DNA of 46,198 nt from Deinococcus marmoris (GCF_001949125.1 NZ_MSTI01000151.1:1-46198), one strand, 5' to 3'; positions 15,872-24,495 are shown, counted from the first letter of the stretch. Program-made: numbers and translations. Notes: a model not told the origin generated them from the sequence alone.

Positions 15872-16676
15872 GAAACTGCCCCTGATCCTCGCCCGAATCC
15901 GTCTCAGGTTCGTCCTCCGGTTTCTGGCCGTCCTCCGGTTCAGTGGCAGCGGGGTCCTGTTCAGATGGCGGCGTTTGCTCTTCTGGTTCCGGTGCGGGCG
16001 GCGGGGTCAGGCTGCGCTGGTGCTGACGCAGCACCTCCAGGATTTCCCCGGCCACCGCAAGCACCCCCTCACTCGTCCCCAGCGTCCACGCCGACTCCAC
16101 CAGCGGGCGAACCGTGCGGTGCCAGATGTCGTGGTCCTCCGCCCTGGGAGCCCAGTGCGCGTGAAAGCGGTCATGTTCAAAACGCCAGATCAGTGCGCCC
16201 TCCATCGCCGTATAACTCCACGCCCCTGCCCCACGGCCCGTCTCCGCCGCGATGTCGCCGATAAAGGTAAAGGCCGGACCCAGCTCGTGAAATTCCCTGG
16301 CCATCAGGCGCTCAATGCGTTCATCCTCCAGGCTGTTCCACAGCTCGCCCAGCTTGCCGCCCGGATTGGGGCCACTGAAGCGCACATGCCCCGCCTCATG
16401 GGCCAGCAACGCCTTGAGCAGCAGTTCCGTGCGGCGGTGTTCGTCCACCGGGTCAAAGCGGACATGGTCCGGGGGAACGGGCAACAGACTGCTGCTGATG
16501 TACACGCGGCGGGCTTCAGCATGGACCCAGGCCAGATGCCCGTGTGGATTGTTGCCGATGGTGACGTGGTAATTGCGCTTGCGGCTGCCCAGGGCAAAGA
16601 ACTGGTTGACCCACTGCCGGACCTTGAGTTGCTCGTGCCAGGGCTGGGCGTGACGGAGTTTGGGAAGGGTAAACAT
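15867..16676 (-). CDS. CobT-like VWA partner, N-terminal half with HExxH domain (frame ends at the frameshift)
   Basis: The 269-residue product starts MFTLPKLRHAQPWHEQLKVR. Residues 1-180 form a domain with HEAGH at 93-97 and, some 20 residues later, SLEDERIERLM, a zincin-like arrangement seen in metal-chelatase-associated VWA proteins. After about residue 205 it becomes a Pro/Glu/Asp-rich linker (EPEEQTPPSEQDPAATEPED) and stops at a double TGA. The neighbouring +1 frame carries on the acidic linker into a VWA domain. It is 24 bases downstream of the AAA+ gene and would form an ATPase/VWA metal-insertion or remodelling pair with it. A sequencing error, a real mutation or programmed shifting could explain the break. 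Confidence 0.75.
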   Translation of the reverse strand: MFTLPKLRHAQPWHEQLKVRQWVNQFFALGSRKRNYHVTIGNNPHGHLAWVHAEARRVYISSSLLPVPPDHVRFDPVDEHRRTELLLKALLAHEAGHVRFSGPNPGGKLGELWNSLEDERIERLMAREFHELGPAFTFIGDIAAETGRGAGAWSYTAMEGALIWRFEHDRFHAHWAPRAEDHDIWHRTVRPLVESAWTLGTSEGVLAVAGEILEVLRQHQRSLTPPPAPEPEEQTPPSEQDPAATEPEDGQKPEDEPETDSGEDQGQFQ

Positions 16677-16700
16677 GCGGGAACACCTCCAGGAGATGGG

Positions 16701-18320
16701 TCAGTAGTTGGGAAGCACGTCGTCGGTGACGATGCTGTAGATGCGTTCCAGCGCGACCGGGTCCAGCACGCCGTCCGCGCCACGGGGGCAGACGTGCGGC
16801 ACCACGGTGGGCGCACACGCCATCAACACGGCCTCGTTGAAGCTGCGGCCCTCCGCGAGCAGGCCCCGGCTCTCCTTGATAAACGCGATCATCTTGCGGG
16901 GGTCCAGCGGGGATTTGAACAGGCCGTTGTCCTCTTTCATCTCCTCGTAACTGAAGTCCTCCAGCTCGGCAGCAAAGCGGGCCAGGTCCGGGTGTGGCCC
17001 GGCCAGGAACTCGTAAATCGGCAGAACGTCGTCAGGATCGGCGCGCGGCACTTCAATGACCAGGTCAAAGCGTGACATCAATGCCGGGTCTAATCCAGCC
17101 GCCGCCTGGATGTAACTGTCGCCGAGGTTGGTCGTTGCCACCCAGGTGAAGTGGCGCACCAATGCGAACATCACGTCCCCGGTGGGCAGTTTGAGCATGT
17201 GGTACCGCTCGCCTCGCTCGGGCAGTTGGAGGTCCAGTTCCTCCTGCACCTGCGCTGGACTGAGCTTCAGGCTGGGATGTTCCAGGCAGGGGCGCAGCAG
17301 GAGTTCACAGTCCTCGTAATCCAGCTGGTTCATCACCGTAATGAAGATGCTGGTGGTTTCCGGAATAAACCGCATGATCTCGTCAATGATGGCCATCACC
17401 GGCCCCTGCGCCGCGTAACTGAAGATCTGCGGCAGCGGGCCATCCACCCAGGTGGTCTCGCCGCCCGGCGCACGCAGGAAGGTGCCAAGCAGGTCACGGT
17501 CTTCCACTCCCGTGTTGCCCTGCATCTCCACCACAGGGAACTGCCGCGCAACAGCCACCTTGCGGGCCGCCGTAGTCTTGAACGTCGCGGGCGGCCCCAC
17601 CAGCAATGCAGACCCACCCCGGTGCGTCAGCCGGAAAAGCTGTTCTTTCGGGGTGTTCTTGGGAATGACCACGGCCTCCCGCCACACGCCCAGCAACTTG
17701 GCGATCTCCTGGGGGCTCACGCCGGTCAATGTGGGCAGCCGGTTCTCCTGGGTCTGGGAGGCCACGACGGCCCGGCTGCCCATCAGCGCGCTCGCCTCAC
17801 TGTACACCGCGTCTGAGAGGTGGTGGATGGCCCCGACGATCAGCGGGTTTTGCTCAGCCATGCGGGTGAGTTCGTCCTGGCGCACCGGAAAGCCGGTCAG
17901 CCCGGCGACGCGCCGCAGGGCCGCGTGGGTCAGGGGGAAGTGGGCGGCGTCCAGCAGTCCGGAGGCCACCGTCAGGGCGCAGGCGGAGGCCATGTGGAGA
18001 AAGGGCGTGGTCAGGTTGCTGCTCCACTGGATGGGCGTGCCTGCCCCCTGGGGAGGTCTTCTTGAGACGCCAATGACCGTCCCCAGGCTTTTGGAGGGGT
18101 AGCGGACGGTGAACTCGGTGCCTTCCGGGTTTTGGGCCACGGACAGTTCGCCGGTGAGCAGGAAGCCGATGGCCAGGCCCACGCCGGTGGCGTACATGCG
18201 GCGGGGGGGGTTGGCCGGATCGGCGCAGTCCTCCGGGGCGATCATCTGGCGGCCTTTGAGGGCGGGGACGGTTTTGAAGAAGCTCTCGGGGCGGTTGAAC
18301 GCGGTGTCAAAGATGCTCAT
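16701..18320 (-). CDS. CobS/MoxR-like AAA+ ATPase
   Basis: The product has 539 residues. An N-terminal region of about 220 residues without a recognised fold is followed by a MoxR/CobS-type AAA+ module: Walker A GPPATFKT (about 242-249), Walker B VMAIIDE (308-314), sensor-1 WVATTNLG (393-400) and an arginine-finger-like MSRFD near 415. CobS-type ATPases work with a VWA partner (CobT) to insert metal or remodel a client; that partner follows directly. No large chelatase subunit (CobN/ChlH) is present, so the client is unknown. ATG 18320 is preceded by GGGTGAG, buried in a 7-bp hairpin. The N-terminal extension is longer than in CobS. Confidence 0.8.
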   Translation of the reverse strand: MSIFDTAFNRPESFFKTVPALKGRQMIAPEDCADPANPPRRMYATGVGLAIGFLLTGELSVAQNPEGTEFTVRYPSKSLGTVIGVSRRPPQGAGTPIQWSSNLTTPFLHMASACALTVASGLLDAAHFPLTHAALRRVAGLTGFPVRQDELTRMAEQNPLIVGAIHHLSDAVYSEASALMGSRAVVASQTQENRLPTLTGVSPQEIAKLLGVWREAVVIPKNTPKEQLFRLTHRGGSALLVGPPATFKTTAARKVAVARQFPVVEMQGNTGVEDRDLLGTFLRAPGGETTWVDGPLPQIFSYAAQGPVMAIIDEIMRFIPETTSIFITVMNQLDYEDCELLLRPCLEHPSLKLSPAQVQEELDLQLPERGERYHMLKLPTGDVMFALVRHFTWVATTNLGDSYIQAAAGLDPALMSRFDLVIEVPRADPDDVLPIYEFLAGPHPDLARFAAELEDFSYEEMKEDNGLFKSPLDPRKMIAFIKESRGLLAEGRSFNEAVLMACAPTVVPHVCPRGADGVLDPVALERIYSIVTDDVLPNY

Positions 18321-18328
18321 GGCTGCCG

Positions 18329-18353
18329 CTCACCCGTCAGGGTGAGTCTTTTT
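18329..18353 (-). promoter_or_regulatory. Hairpin that would sequester the ATPase gene's ribosome-binding site
   Basis: On the minus strand CTCACCC-TGAC-GGGTGAG forms a perfect 7-bp stem ending eight bases before the ATG at 18320. Its 3' arm GGGTGA is the best Shine-Dalgarno match. Read on the plus strand the same stem is followed by TCTTTTT and would be a terminator, but no plus-strand gene ends here. Translational control is inferred. Confidence 0.4.
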
Positions 18354-18413
18354 GCCCCCGTGTGGGGAGGACACGCACGCGGTCAGACCCAGACGGGCAA
18401 CTGAACCGAAAGT

Positions 18414-18434
18414 CTCAGGAGTTGCACCTGCATA
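18414..18434 (-). repeat. Copy 1 of a ~22-base repeat (inverted relative to the others)
   Basis: On the minus strand it reads TATGCAGGTGCAACTCCTGA followed by G. Copies at 18659-18681 and 18830-18851 (plus strand) share GGT(G/A)CAACTCCTGAG exactly. Confidence 0.5.
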
Positions 18435-18658
18435 ATCAGGGAAAACCTCTCCTGGTGGGAGAATCCCAGAGTCACTGGTCAATTGGTTTGGCAAAATTGA
18501 ACAGGTGTGAATAGGTTGGGAAAATGCCGAAAGGCGTGATGACACTATTGAGACGCCAAGCTCTAGAGATGTGAGGGAGCGGAGAAGGGCGAGAGAATGG
18601 GAGAAACCGCCTCACGGAATCAGACCAAGATTTATCGTCTGGGACGATGCCCTTACGC

Positions 18659-18681
18659 TATTCATAGGTACAACTCCTGAG
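18659..18681 (+). repeat. Copy 2 of the ~22-base repeat
   Basis: It ends AGGTACAACTCCTGAG, with TATTCAT before it. It differs from copy 3 by a few bases, and CGC precedes both copies. Confidence 0.5.
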
Positions 18682-18850
18682 AATTCCCCATCGACAGGAC
18701 GGGCTGACCCTGGAGGAATGTCCATTCCTGGCGCTGGTCACGGTGCTGCCCCATCTGCATCTCAACCGACTGCTGCACCTGTTCTCAAAAAACGCCGAAT
18801 TCCTGCACCAGTACGGCTATTCACTCCGCTATGCAAGGTGCAACTCCTGA
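18668..18850 (+). pseudogene. Leu-rich protein remnant lying between two repeat copies
   Basis: An open frame without a good start encodes VQLLRIPHRQDGLTLEECPF, then LALVTVLPHLHLNRLLHL and FSKNAEFLHQYGYSLRY, ending in TGA inside the third repeat. It is markedly more protein-like than the alternative frames. It may be a fragment of a regulator or transposon gene. The front is cut off by an upstream TAG. Confidence 0.3.
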
Positions 18851-18851
18851 G
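18830..18851 (+). repeat. Copy 3 of the ~22-base repeat
   Basis: It reads TATGCAAGGTGCAACTCCTG followed by AG and lies about 170 bases after copy 2 in the same orientation. Confidence 0.5.
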
Positions 18852-18968
18852 GGAGACCCCTGCCGTATTCATGAATTTATGATGCCAAATGTTCCAGAAC
18901 GCTGTCATTGTCCGAAACCCACGGGAGGCCACTGGACAGCAGCCGGGGCCGCGCCGCTACAGTGATCT

Positions 18969-20057
18969 ATGTCCATCCTCTACGTCCACGGTGTCGCCAT
19001 CCGCGAGGGCGATCAGCCGCAGTGGGCCACCCTGAAGCGCCTGACCCACGGAGCGCTGTGGGATGAGGTGCGGGCAGCCCTGCAAACCCATGTCGCGCCC
19101 AGCGTGAATCCCGCCGATCCGCAGGGCGTGAACACCGACTGGGTGTACTGGGGTGACCTGGGGGCCAGCCCCGCGCACGCAAGCCACCAGCAACCCGAGT
19201 GGTTCCCGCCGGATCACCCATTGACGCTGGACGCCGCTGCCCTGGCCGATGCGCTGGAACGCGGCCTGCGCCCGGAAGTTCCGGCGGACCGCTGGCCGGA
19301 TCTCGTGGACGTGTGCTGGGCGGTGTCTCAGGATGCGGGCGTGCGGGCCGTGATCGGCAATGCGCCTGCTGCCGGTAGGTGGCCGGTGGCACTGTCCGCC
19401 GTTCGCGCCCGCCTGGGTCTGGACGGCGTACACCTGCCGCAGCGCCTGCGTCTGCGCCGCCGTCAGGATGTGCGCCACGCCATGCAAGACCTGCGCCGCC
19501 CGCTGAAGGGCTTCATCCCCTATTTTGTCGGGGACGCGCTGGAATACTTCACGTCACGCGGCAATCCGCAGCAGCCTGGCCTGATTGCTGTCCGCGTTCT
19601 GGCGGCCCTGAAGAAGTCCTGGCAGCTCAGCCAGGAGCGCAGTGAGCCGCTGGTGATCGTGACGCACAGCATGGGCGGCCAACTGATCTACGACGCCCTG
19701 ACGGGTTTCATCCCCGCCGATCCCGAACTCTCAGACCTGCGGGCGGCGGTGTGGTGCGCGGCAGCCAGTCAGGTGGGGCCGTGCAAGGCACTGGGCCTGT
19801 TCCTGGATGACCAGACGGGAAATGGAGTGCCGCTGGACGCCTAGCCCCACCTGGGGTACTTCTGGAATGTCTGGAGCGAGGGCGATCTGCTCAGCTTTCC
19901 TGCCGGGGATAGCGTGCCGGGAGCGCATGACACCGCCTTCCCGCTGGGTGGGCGCTCCGCACATATGGCCTATCTTCACCGCCCGGAGTTCTACCGCACG
20001 CTGGCCGCCCGGGTGCGGGTCCAGGTGGCGCGGGAGGCGCTAGAAGCCAGATCATGA
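18969..20057 (+). pseudogene. Alpha/beta-hydrolase with an in-frame amber codon before the catalytic His region
   Basis: The frame from ATG 18969 encodes MSILYVHGVAIREGDQPQW and later the nucleophile elbow VIVTHSMGGQLIYDAL near residue 235. It stops at TAG 19842-19844 after residue 291 (GVPLDA). The same frame then continues without interruption for 70 codons (PHLGYFWNVWSEGDLLSFPA, GGRSAHMAYLHRPEFYRTLA) to TGA 20055. The candidate catalytic Asp and His lie after the amber codon. The unbroken continuation points to a recent nonsense mutation, or less likely to read-through. The IS5-family element inserted only eight bases after the natural end. The substrate is unknown. Confidence 0.7.
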
Positions 20058-20068
20058 CAGCGTTCTAG

Positions 20069-20980
20069 GGTCTGTCTGACTGAAGGATGGTAGGGTCATG
20101 GGATGTCGCGAACTGACCTCACGAAGGCGCAGTGGACGAAATTAGAGCCGCTGCTGCCCCCAAATCCAAAACGTGGACATGCCTATCAGCCCCACCGACC
20201 CATCATCAACGGGATTCTGTGGCGAATCAAGACAGGCGCACCCTGGCGAGATATCCCGGAACGCTACGCCCCCTGGCAGACGTGTTGGGATCGCCTGACG
20301 CGGTGGTCACGGCAGGGCCTCTGGCATCAGATTCTGGGCGTCCTACAGGCCAAAAAAGAAGAACAGGGACAGATTGATTGGTCTGGTGCCTCTCTAGACA
20401 GCGCCAGTGTCCATGCATGGCGCAGTGCGGTGGGCGCTCAAAAACAGCGTGCCAGGCTGGAAAAAAGGGGGGCGTCAAAAATGAGTGGATCGGGATCAGT
20501 CGGGGTGGGCGCACGACAAAAATCCATCTGCTGACCGATGGAAACCGTCGTCCTCTCGCTGTTCTGCTCTCTGCTGGTCAAGCCAGTGATCCCACGTATA
20601 TGATTCCCGTCCTGGACGCCGTTTGCGTTGCCAGCCCAGGGCCGGGACGGCCCCGGAAGCGTCCACCTGTCCTACGGGTGGACCGCGCGTACGGACAGCC
20701 CAAGTACCGTCGGTTGCTGCGTCAGCGCGGCATTCGAATGGTTTGTCCAGAACGCGAGGATACGCGCAAAGCGCGTATTGCCAGAGGCCGTGCTGGCGGA
20801 AGACCCACCCATTTCGATGCAGAACTGTACAAGGGAAGAAATGTCGTTGAGTGCGCCATCAATCGGCTCAAGGACTTCAGGGCCATCGCGACCAGATACG
20901 AAAAGCGAGGTCACCAATTTCTTGCTGTGCTACACATCGCCCGCATCCTTCTGTGGCTCTAATTTTTAGTCAGACAGACC
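20069..20980 (+). mobile_element. Intact IS5-family (IS427-group) insertion sequence, 912 bp
   Basis: Perfect 13-bp terminal inverted repeats GGTCTGTCTGACT lie at 20069-20081 and 20968-20980. CTAG is duplicated on both flanks (20065-20068 and 20981-20984), the target preference of the IS427 group. One transposase is encoded in two overlapping frames. The perfect ends and target duplication indicate a recent, intact insertion just downstream of the hydrolase pseudogene. Confidence 0.93.
20103..20962 (+). CDS. IS5-family transposase, two overlapping frames joined by -1 frameshifting
   Basis: OrfA (20103-20534) starts [20 protein letters not shown] and carries the helix-turn-helix and the first catalytic Asp ([10 protein letters not shown]). 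OrfB continues in the -1 frame to 20962 with the second Asp ([13 protein letters not shown]) and the Glu region ([17 protein letters not shown]). The switch lies at the tract A6G6 (20461-20472), a slippery sequence typical of IS427-group elements. The fused protein of about 285 residues has the complete DDE triad, so it is likely active. The orfA stop lies 62 bases after the tract. Confidence 0.9.
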
Positions 20981-21220
20981 CTAGACCAGGTTTCGTAAGA
21001 AGGCTCTGCTGCACCAAGACCCCTCACCCAACCCGCTCCCCTCCGGCGTTGGGTGACATGGGGCGGCGCCGAGGATGTGCTGCGGACGTGCTGGCGGGAG
21101 TTCCGTACACGGTGATTTCTCGCCCTATGGCGTGGGCCGCCCGCCCACCAGCACGACTTGTTCAGGCGGCTTGCAAAACCGGGTCACCCTTACCTCACTG
21201 CGGGCCGCATACTTGTCTTC

Positions 21221-22546
21221 ATGTCGTCCAGCGAAGTCGTCGGAGTGTTTATGGTGCTGCTGGCAGCGCTGTCGTTTGTCAACAGCCGCTTTCTCAAACT
21301 GCCAGCCACCATCGGTATTTTGATCGGTGGGCTGATTCTGGCGGGGGGCGTGGCAGTGCTGGAGAGCCTGGGCGTGGCGCTGGCTGGGCAGATTCAAGCC
21401 ACCGTGACCTCCCTGCCCTTCGGCACGCTGGTGTTCGACTGGTTGCTGGGCTTGCTGCTGTTTGCCAGCGCCATTCAGATCAATGTGCGGCTGCTGTTCG
21501 AGGAGCGCCTGACGGTGGTGGCCGTAACCTTACTGACCACCCTGATCACGCTGCTGCTGATCGGGACGGGGACCTTCTACCTGCTGAACTGGGCAGGGAT
21601 CCCACTGTCCTGGGCGGCGGCGCTGCTGTTCGGGGCCATCATCGCGCCCACCGACCCGGTGGCGGCGCTCCCTCTGCTGAAGGCCGCCGGAGTTCCGGAG
21701 AAAGTGGAGGCATTGATCGCCGGGGAATCGCTGTTCAACGACGGCGTGGGCGTGGTGGCCTTCGCCGTGCTGGTGGGGCTGCTCTCGCCCACCGCCGGGG
21801 GCGTGACCCTGCCCGCTGTCTTGCTGCTGTTTGGGCGTGAGATGCTGGGCGGACTGTTGCTGGGGACGCTTCTGGGTGGGGCGGCTTTTACGTTCATCCA
21901 CCGGGCGGCCCTGGACGAGAATACCCGCCTGACCATCACGCTGGCGCTGGTGGTGGGCGGCAACGCCCTGGCCCAGCAATTGGAGGTCAGTGCGCCCATT
22001 ACAGCGGTCATGAGCGGTCTGACCCTGGTGGCGCTGTTGCAACTGATCCGCAAGAAAAGCGAGATCAAGGCCCAAAGCAATTCTCGTGTGGCGCAGTGGA
22101 AAACCGAGAATCAAGGCACTCTGGACGACATCCAAGACCACCTGTACACCTTCTGGGGCTTCGTGGATTACCTGCTCAACGCCGCTTTGTTCACGCTGAT
22201 GGCTTTTGAAATTCTCAGCCTTCAGATTGGCTGGGCGCTGCTGGCGCTGGTGCCGGGGGTGATCGTGCTGGGGCTGGTGGCCCGCGCGCTGGGCGTGTGG
22301 CTACCCATGACCCTGATCGCCCGGCGCGAACACTTTCCGCCGTACACGCGCCGCCTGATGGTCTGGTCCGGGTTGCGCGGCGGCGTGACGCTGGCCCTGG
22401 CCTTTACCGTGCCTGAGGGCGAACTGCGAAACACGCTGCTGGTCCTGAGTTACGGCGTGGTGATTTTCAGCCTGCTGGTGCAGGGGCTGACCATTCCCCG
22501 ACTGGCCCGCCGCGCAACGGCTGCCTCAGAAGCTGAAGCAGCGTAG
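21221..22546 (+). CDS. Na+(K+)/H+ antiporter, CPA1/NhaP family
   Basis: The product is a 441-residue membrane protein with about 12 segments. The CPA1 ion-binding motif is present as GAIIAPTDPVAALPLLKAAG, followed by the ESLFNDGVGVVAF motif of the fifth or sixth helix; the paired Asp residues (TDP and FND) carry proton/cation exchange. A later cytoplasmic loop (LRGGVTLALAF) is also typical. The frame is open to 21158, but family alignment favours ATG 21221 (MSSSEVVGVF). It exports sodium to maintain pH and ion balance. It stands alone, about 240 bases after the IS. Confidence 0.9.
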   Translation: MSSSEVVGVFMVLLAALSFVNSRFLKLPATIGILIGGLILAGGVAVLESLGVALAGQIQATVTSLPFGTLVFDWLLGLLLFASAIQINVRLLFEERLTVVAVTLLTTLITLLLIGTGTFYLLNWAGIPLSWAAALLFGAIIAPTDPVAALPLLKAAGVPEKVEALIAGESLFNDGVGVVAFAVLVGLLSPTAGGVTLPAVLLLFGREMLGGLLLGTLLGGAAFTFIHRAALDENTRLTITLALVVGGNALAQQLEVSAPITAVMSGLTLVALLQLIRKKSEIKAQSNSRVAQWKTENQGTLDDIQDHLYTFWGFVDYLLNAALFTLMAFEILSLQIGWALLALVPGVIVLGLVARALGVWLPMTLIARREHFPPYTRRLMVWSGLRGGVTLALAFTVPEGELRNTLLVLSYGVVIFSLLVQGLTIPRLARRATAASEAEAA

Positions 22547-22585
22547 GCTGGCCCGTATACCTTCAAGCAATTAAAAGAGAGGGGT

Positions 22586-22949
22586 ATCCTGCACGAGATT
22601 TTGCGGCTGGAGCCGGTCCTGCGGCGGCTGACCCGGCGCGTCACCAAGCCCATCACCCTCGTTCACGACGGCGAGCGCGACAGTCTCGTTCGAGATCAAT
22701 GCCGCGAACGTGTAGGCCGAGGCCGTGGGCGAGGAGCCGCTGACCCTTTGCCCGGACCGGACGCTGGCATGCGGCGTGCAGGGCGGGTTTCGGCGACGGC
22801 CACCACCGCTGCCCGCCATTCAGGAGAGCGATATTTTCCTGACCCGCCTGCTGGCGCTGCCCATCCGCGCCGACGCGCCGCCCCGCGTGACCTTCAATGA
22901 ACTCACCACCGGCTATGAGCTGGAAACATTTATGGTCCACCTGGCCTGA
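22586..22949 (+). pseudogene. Cytochrome P450 C-terminal remnant
   Basis: The plus strand carries P450-like pieces in more than one frame. The first, HEILRLEPVLRRLTRRV, holds the K-helix ExxR (E-I-L-R). After a frame change it reads VSFEINAANV, a TAG, then AEAVGEEPLTLCPDRTLA. Another frame ends IQESDIFLTRLLALP and PPRVTFNELTTGYELETF before TGA 22947. The order and spacing fit the last third of a bacterial P450, but the heme-binding Cys loop is scrambled and there is an internal stop, so it is dead. No front part is present. Confidence 0.6.
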
Positions 22950-23030
22950 ATATCTGCCGCACCCGCCCCCGTGGCAGTTCAATGGAGCGTAACGAGATTA
23001 AAAAGCGTCCTTCCCAGTCACCGCCCCAAC

Positions 23031-23570
23031 TCAGCGGGTGTTCTCTGCACCCTGCGCGGCCTCGAAGAGGAACCACACCCGCCGCTCAGTTTCGTCGATC
23101 AGCACTTCCAGCAGGCTGGAGGTGGCGTAGTCGCGGGCGTCATCGCAGGTTTCGTGGGCGGCGCGCATGCTCGCGGCGATGCTCTGGTTGTCGGCCATCA
23201 GTTCGCGCAGCATGTCCAGTGGGGTCACAAAGTCTGCGTTGTTGTCCTGTACCGTCTGAAGGCTGAAGATGTGCGAGATGGAGCGCAGGGTGGTGCCGCC
23301 CAGCTTACGGACGCGCTCGGCCAGCGGATCGGTGCTGCCCAGCAGTTGTTCGGCCTGCTCGTCAAACATCAGATGGTAATCGCGGAAGTGGCTGCCGGAC
23401 AGGTGCCAGTGGAAGTTTTTGGTTTTCAGGTACGCGGCGTAGGCGTCGGCGATGATCGGGTTAATGGCCTCGACAATCTTCTGAATGCCCTCGTCCTTCA
23501 TATCCGAGGGCGTCTTCAGGGCGTCGGGGGCGGGGTAGGCGGCGGCCTTGCTGGGAGCAGTCTGGGTCAT
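23031..23570 (-). CDS. dps: Dps-family DNA-binding ferritin
   Basis: The product has 179 residues. A short flexible N-terminal tail (MTQTAPSKAAAYPAPDAL) precedes the Dps helical bundle. The intersubunit ferroxidase site is visible in KTKNFHWHLSGSHFRDYHLM (His, His, Asp) followed by FDEQAEQL (Glu). It stores iron and protects DNA from peroxide, a recurrent Deinococcus function. The ATG at 23570 follows GGAGAA at good spacing; the extra 32 codons upstream do not look like protein. Transcribed alone on the minus strand. Confidence 0.93.
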   Translation of the reverse strand: MTQTAPSKAAAYPAPDALKTPSDMKDEGIQKIVEAINPIIADAYAAYLKTKNFHWHLSGSHFRDYHLMFDEQAEQLLGSTDPLAERVRKLGGTTLRSISHIFSLQTVQDNNADFVTPLDMLRELMADNQSIAASMRAAHETCDDARDYATSSLLEVLIDETERRVWFLFEAAQGAENTR

Positions 23571-23820
23571 GCGGTTCTCCTTCGGCAAATGATTCTCGGT
23601 ACCGGGGTGAGGGAGCAGGTGTCCGAACGCCAACCCAACGCTGCACTCTCGACGAGCGACAGACACGCAACGTGAAAATCGAATTTAGTCTGGTCTGTGA
23701 CATTCTCAGGGGTAGGGTAAAACTGGGCCGTTGTGTGGTCTGGAACAACGTGTGCTGGTGGATCCAACCGGCCTACGCTCATCTGGGACAAAACCAACCC
23801 GTCTTCACCGCTGGAGGGCA

Positions 23821-24012
23821 TCATCCGGCCAGTGCGGCACGGTGGCCCGCTTCAAGGGTCTTCAGGTCAAGCAATTCCTCGTTGCAGTCTCCGCCTCTGG
23901 CAAGCAGGAAAGCGCGGCGTTCGGCAATAAGACGTAGCACCTGACGGCGTTCCCCATCTGTCCGGGGCCACTGGCGGATTATTTCGGACCGTCTGTCCTG
24001 TTCGTCGTTCAT
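23821..24012 (-). CDS. Small hypothetical protein (63 aa) with a strong ribosome-binding site
   Basis: MNDEQDRRSEIIRQWPRTDG begins a 63-residue, charged, probably all-helical protein with one Cys. The ATG at 24012 follows GGGGGAGGAACAGCC, a strong Shine-Dalgarno, which makes expression likely. No domain is recognised. It lies alone between Dps and the cbb3 operon, on the same strand as both. Confidence 0.55.
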   Translation of the reverse strand: MNDEQDRRSEIIRQWPRTDGERRQVLRLIAERRAFLLARGGDCNEELLDLKTLEAGHRAALAG

Positions 24013-24178
24013 GGCTGTTCCTCCCCCAGATGGCCTGCGGGTGTCCGTGCAGCAGTGGGTGAATGTCAGGCCCCTCCTGAGATCCCGTCAAGTACGGAAC
24101 CCGAGATTGAGGAGGTGAAGCCTGACTCTGCCCAGGCAATCTGGCTGATCTTGCGCGCTCTTGTTCTCACCCGCCCCG

Positions 24179-24484
24179 CTATCTCCAGGCCCAGCCCACC
24201 AGCCCGGTCAGCACAGAGGTGGCCACCAGCCAGACGGCCAGCACCCGCCAGCCGCTTCCCTCCAACGGGTCACGCCTGGACCGGGCAAACCAGCGCCGGG
24301 ACAGCCCCAGATAGCTCAGGACCGCCAGCACGAGGCTCAGCACGAACACCAGCGGCAAGCGCCCCGGCAGCAGCGGCACCAGCAGGCTGGGCAGCACCAG
24401 CAGCACCATCGGCGCGACGATCAGCCCGCTCAGGCCGCGCTGCAACTCACGTTCCCAGAACGAGGCGGAACTCTTCTTGATCAT
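24179..24484 (-). CDS. Small membrane protein at the end of the cbb3 operon (101 aa)
   Basis: MIKKSSASFWERELQRGLSG is followed by two long hydrophobic segments (LIVAPMVLLVLPSLLVPLLP and VFVLSLVLAVLSYLGL), a basic loop, and a third segment near the end (VLAVWLVATSVLTGLVGWAW). The ATG at 24484 has GGGAGA eight bases before it. The gene lies 11 bases after the preceding membrane-protein gene, so it belongs to the operon. The function is unknown; it may be an assembly or accessory factor of the oxidase. Confidence 0.7.
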   Translation of the reverse strand: MIKKSSASFWERELQRGLSGLIVAPMVLLVLPSLLVPLLPGRLPLVFVLSLVLAVLSYLGLSRRWFARSRRDPLEGSGWRVLAVWLVATSVLTGLVGWAWR

Positions 24485-24495
24485 GACTGTCTCCC

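Larger units (their letters stand above)
18354..18968. other. Repeat-bearing remnant region upstream of the ATPase gene
   Basis: No intact gene is present. It holds three copies of a ~22-base repeat and a Leu-rich protein remnant (18668-18850). The ATPase promoter should lie here, but no convincing -35/-10 pair was identified. Confidence 0.4.

Noticed and set aside
14612..16264. 550-residue open frame on the plus strand opposite the VWA gene
   Set aside because: It is the antisense of the repetitive acidic linker. Its product is a Thr/Gly/Phe/Pro repeat with no family features, and codon-level evidence favours the minus strand.
18329..18353. Plus-strand terminator reading of the CTCACCC/GGGTGAG stem with TCTTTTT
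   Set aside because: No plus-strand gene ends nearby, so I give more weight to its position over the ribosome site of the minus-strand ATPase gene, although it could work both ways.
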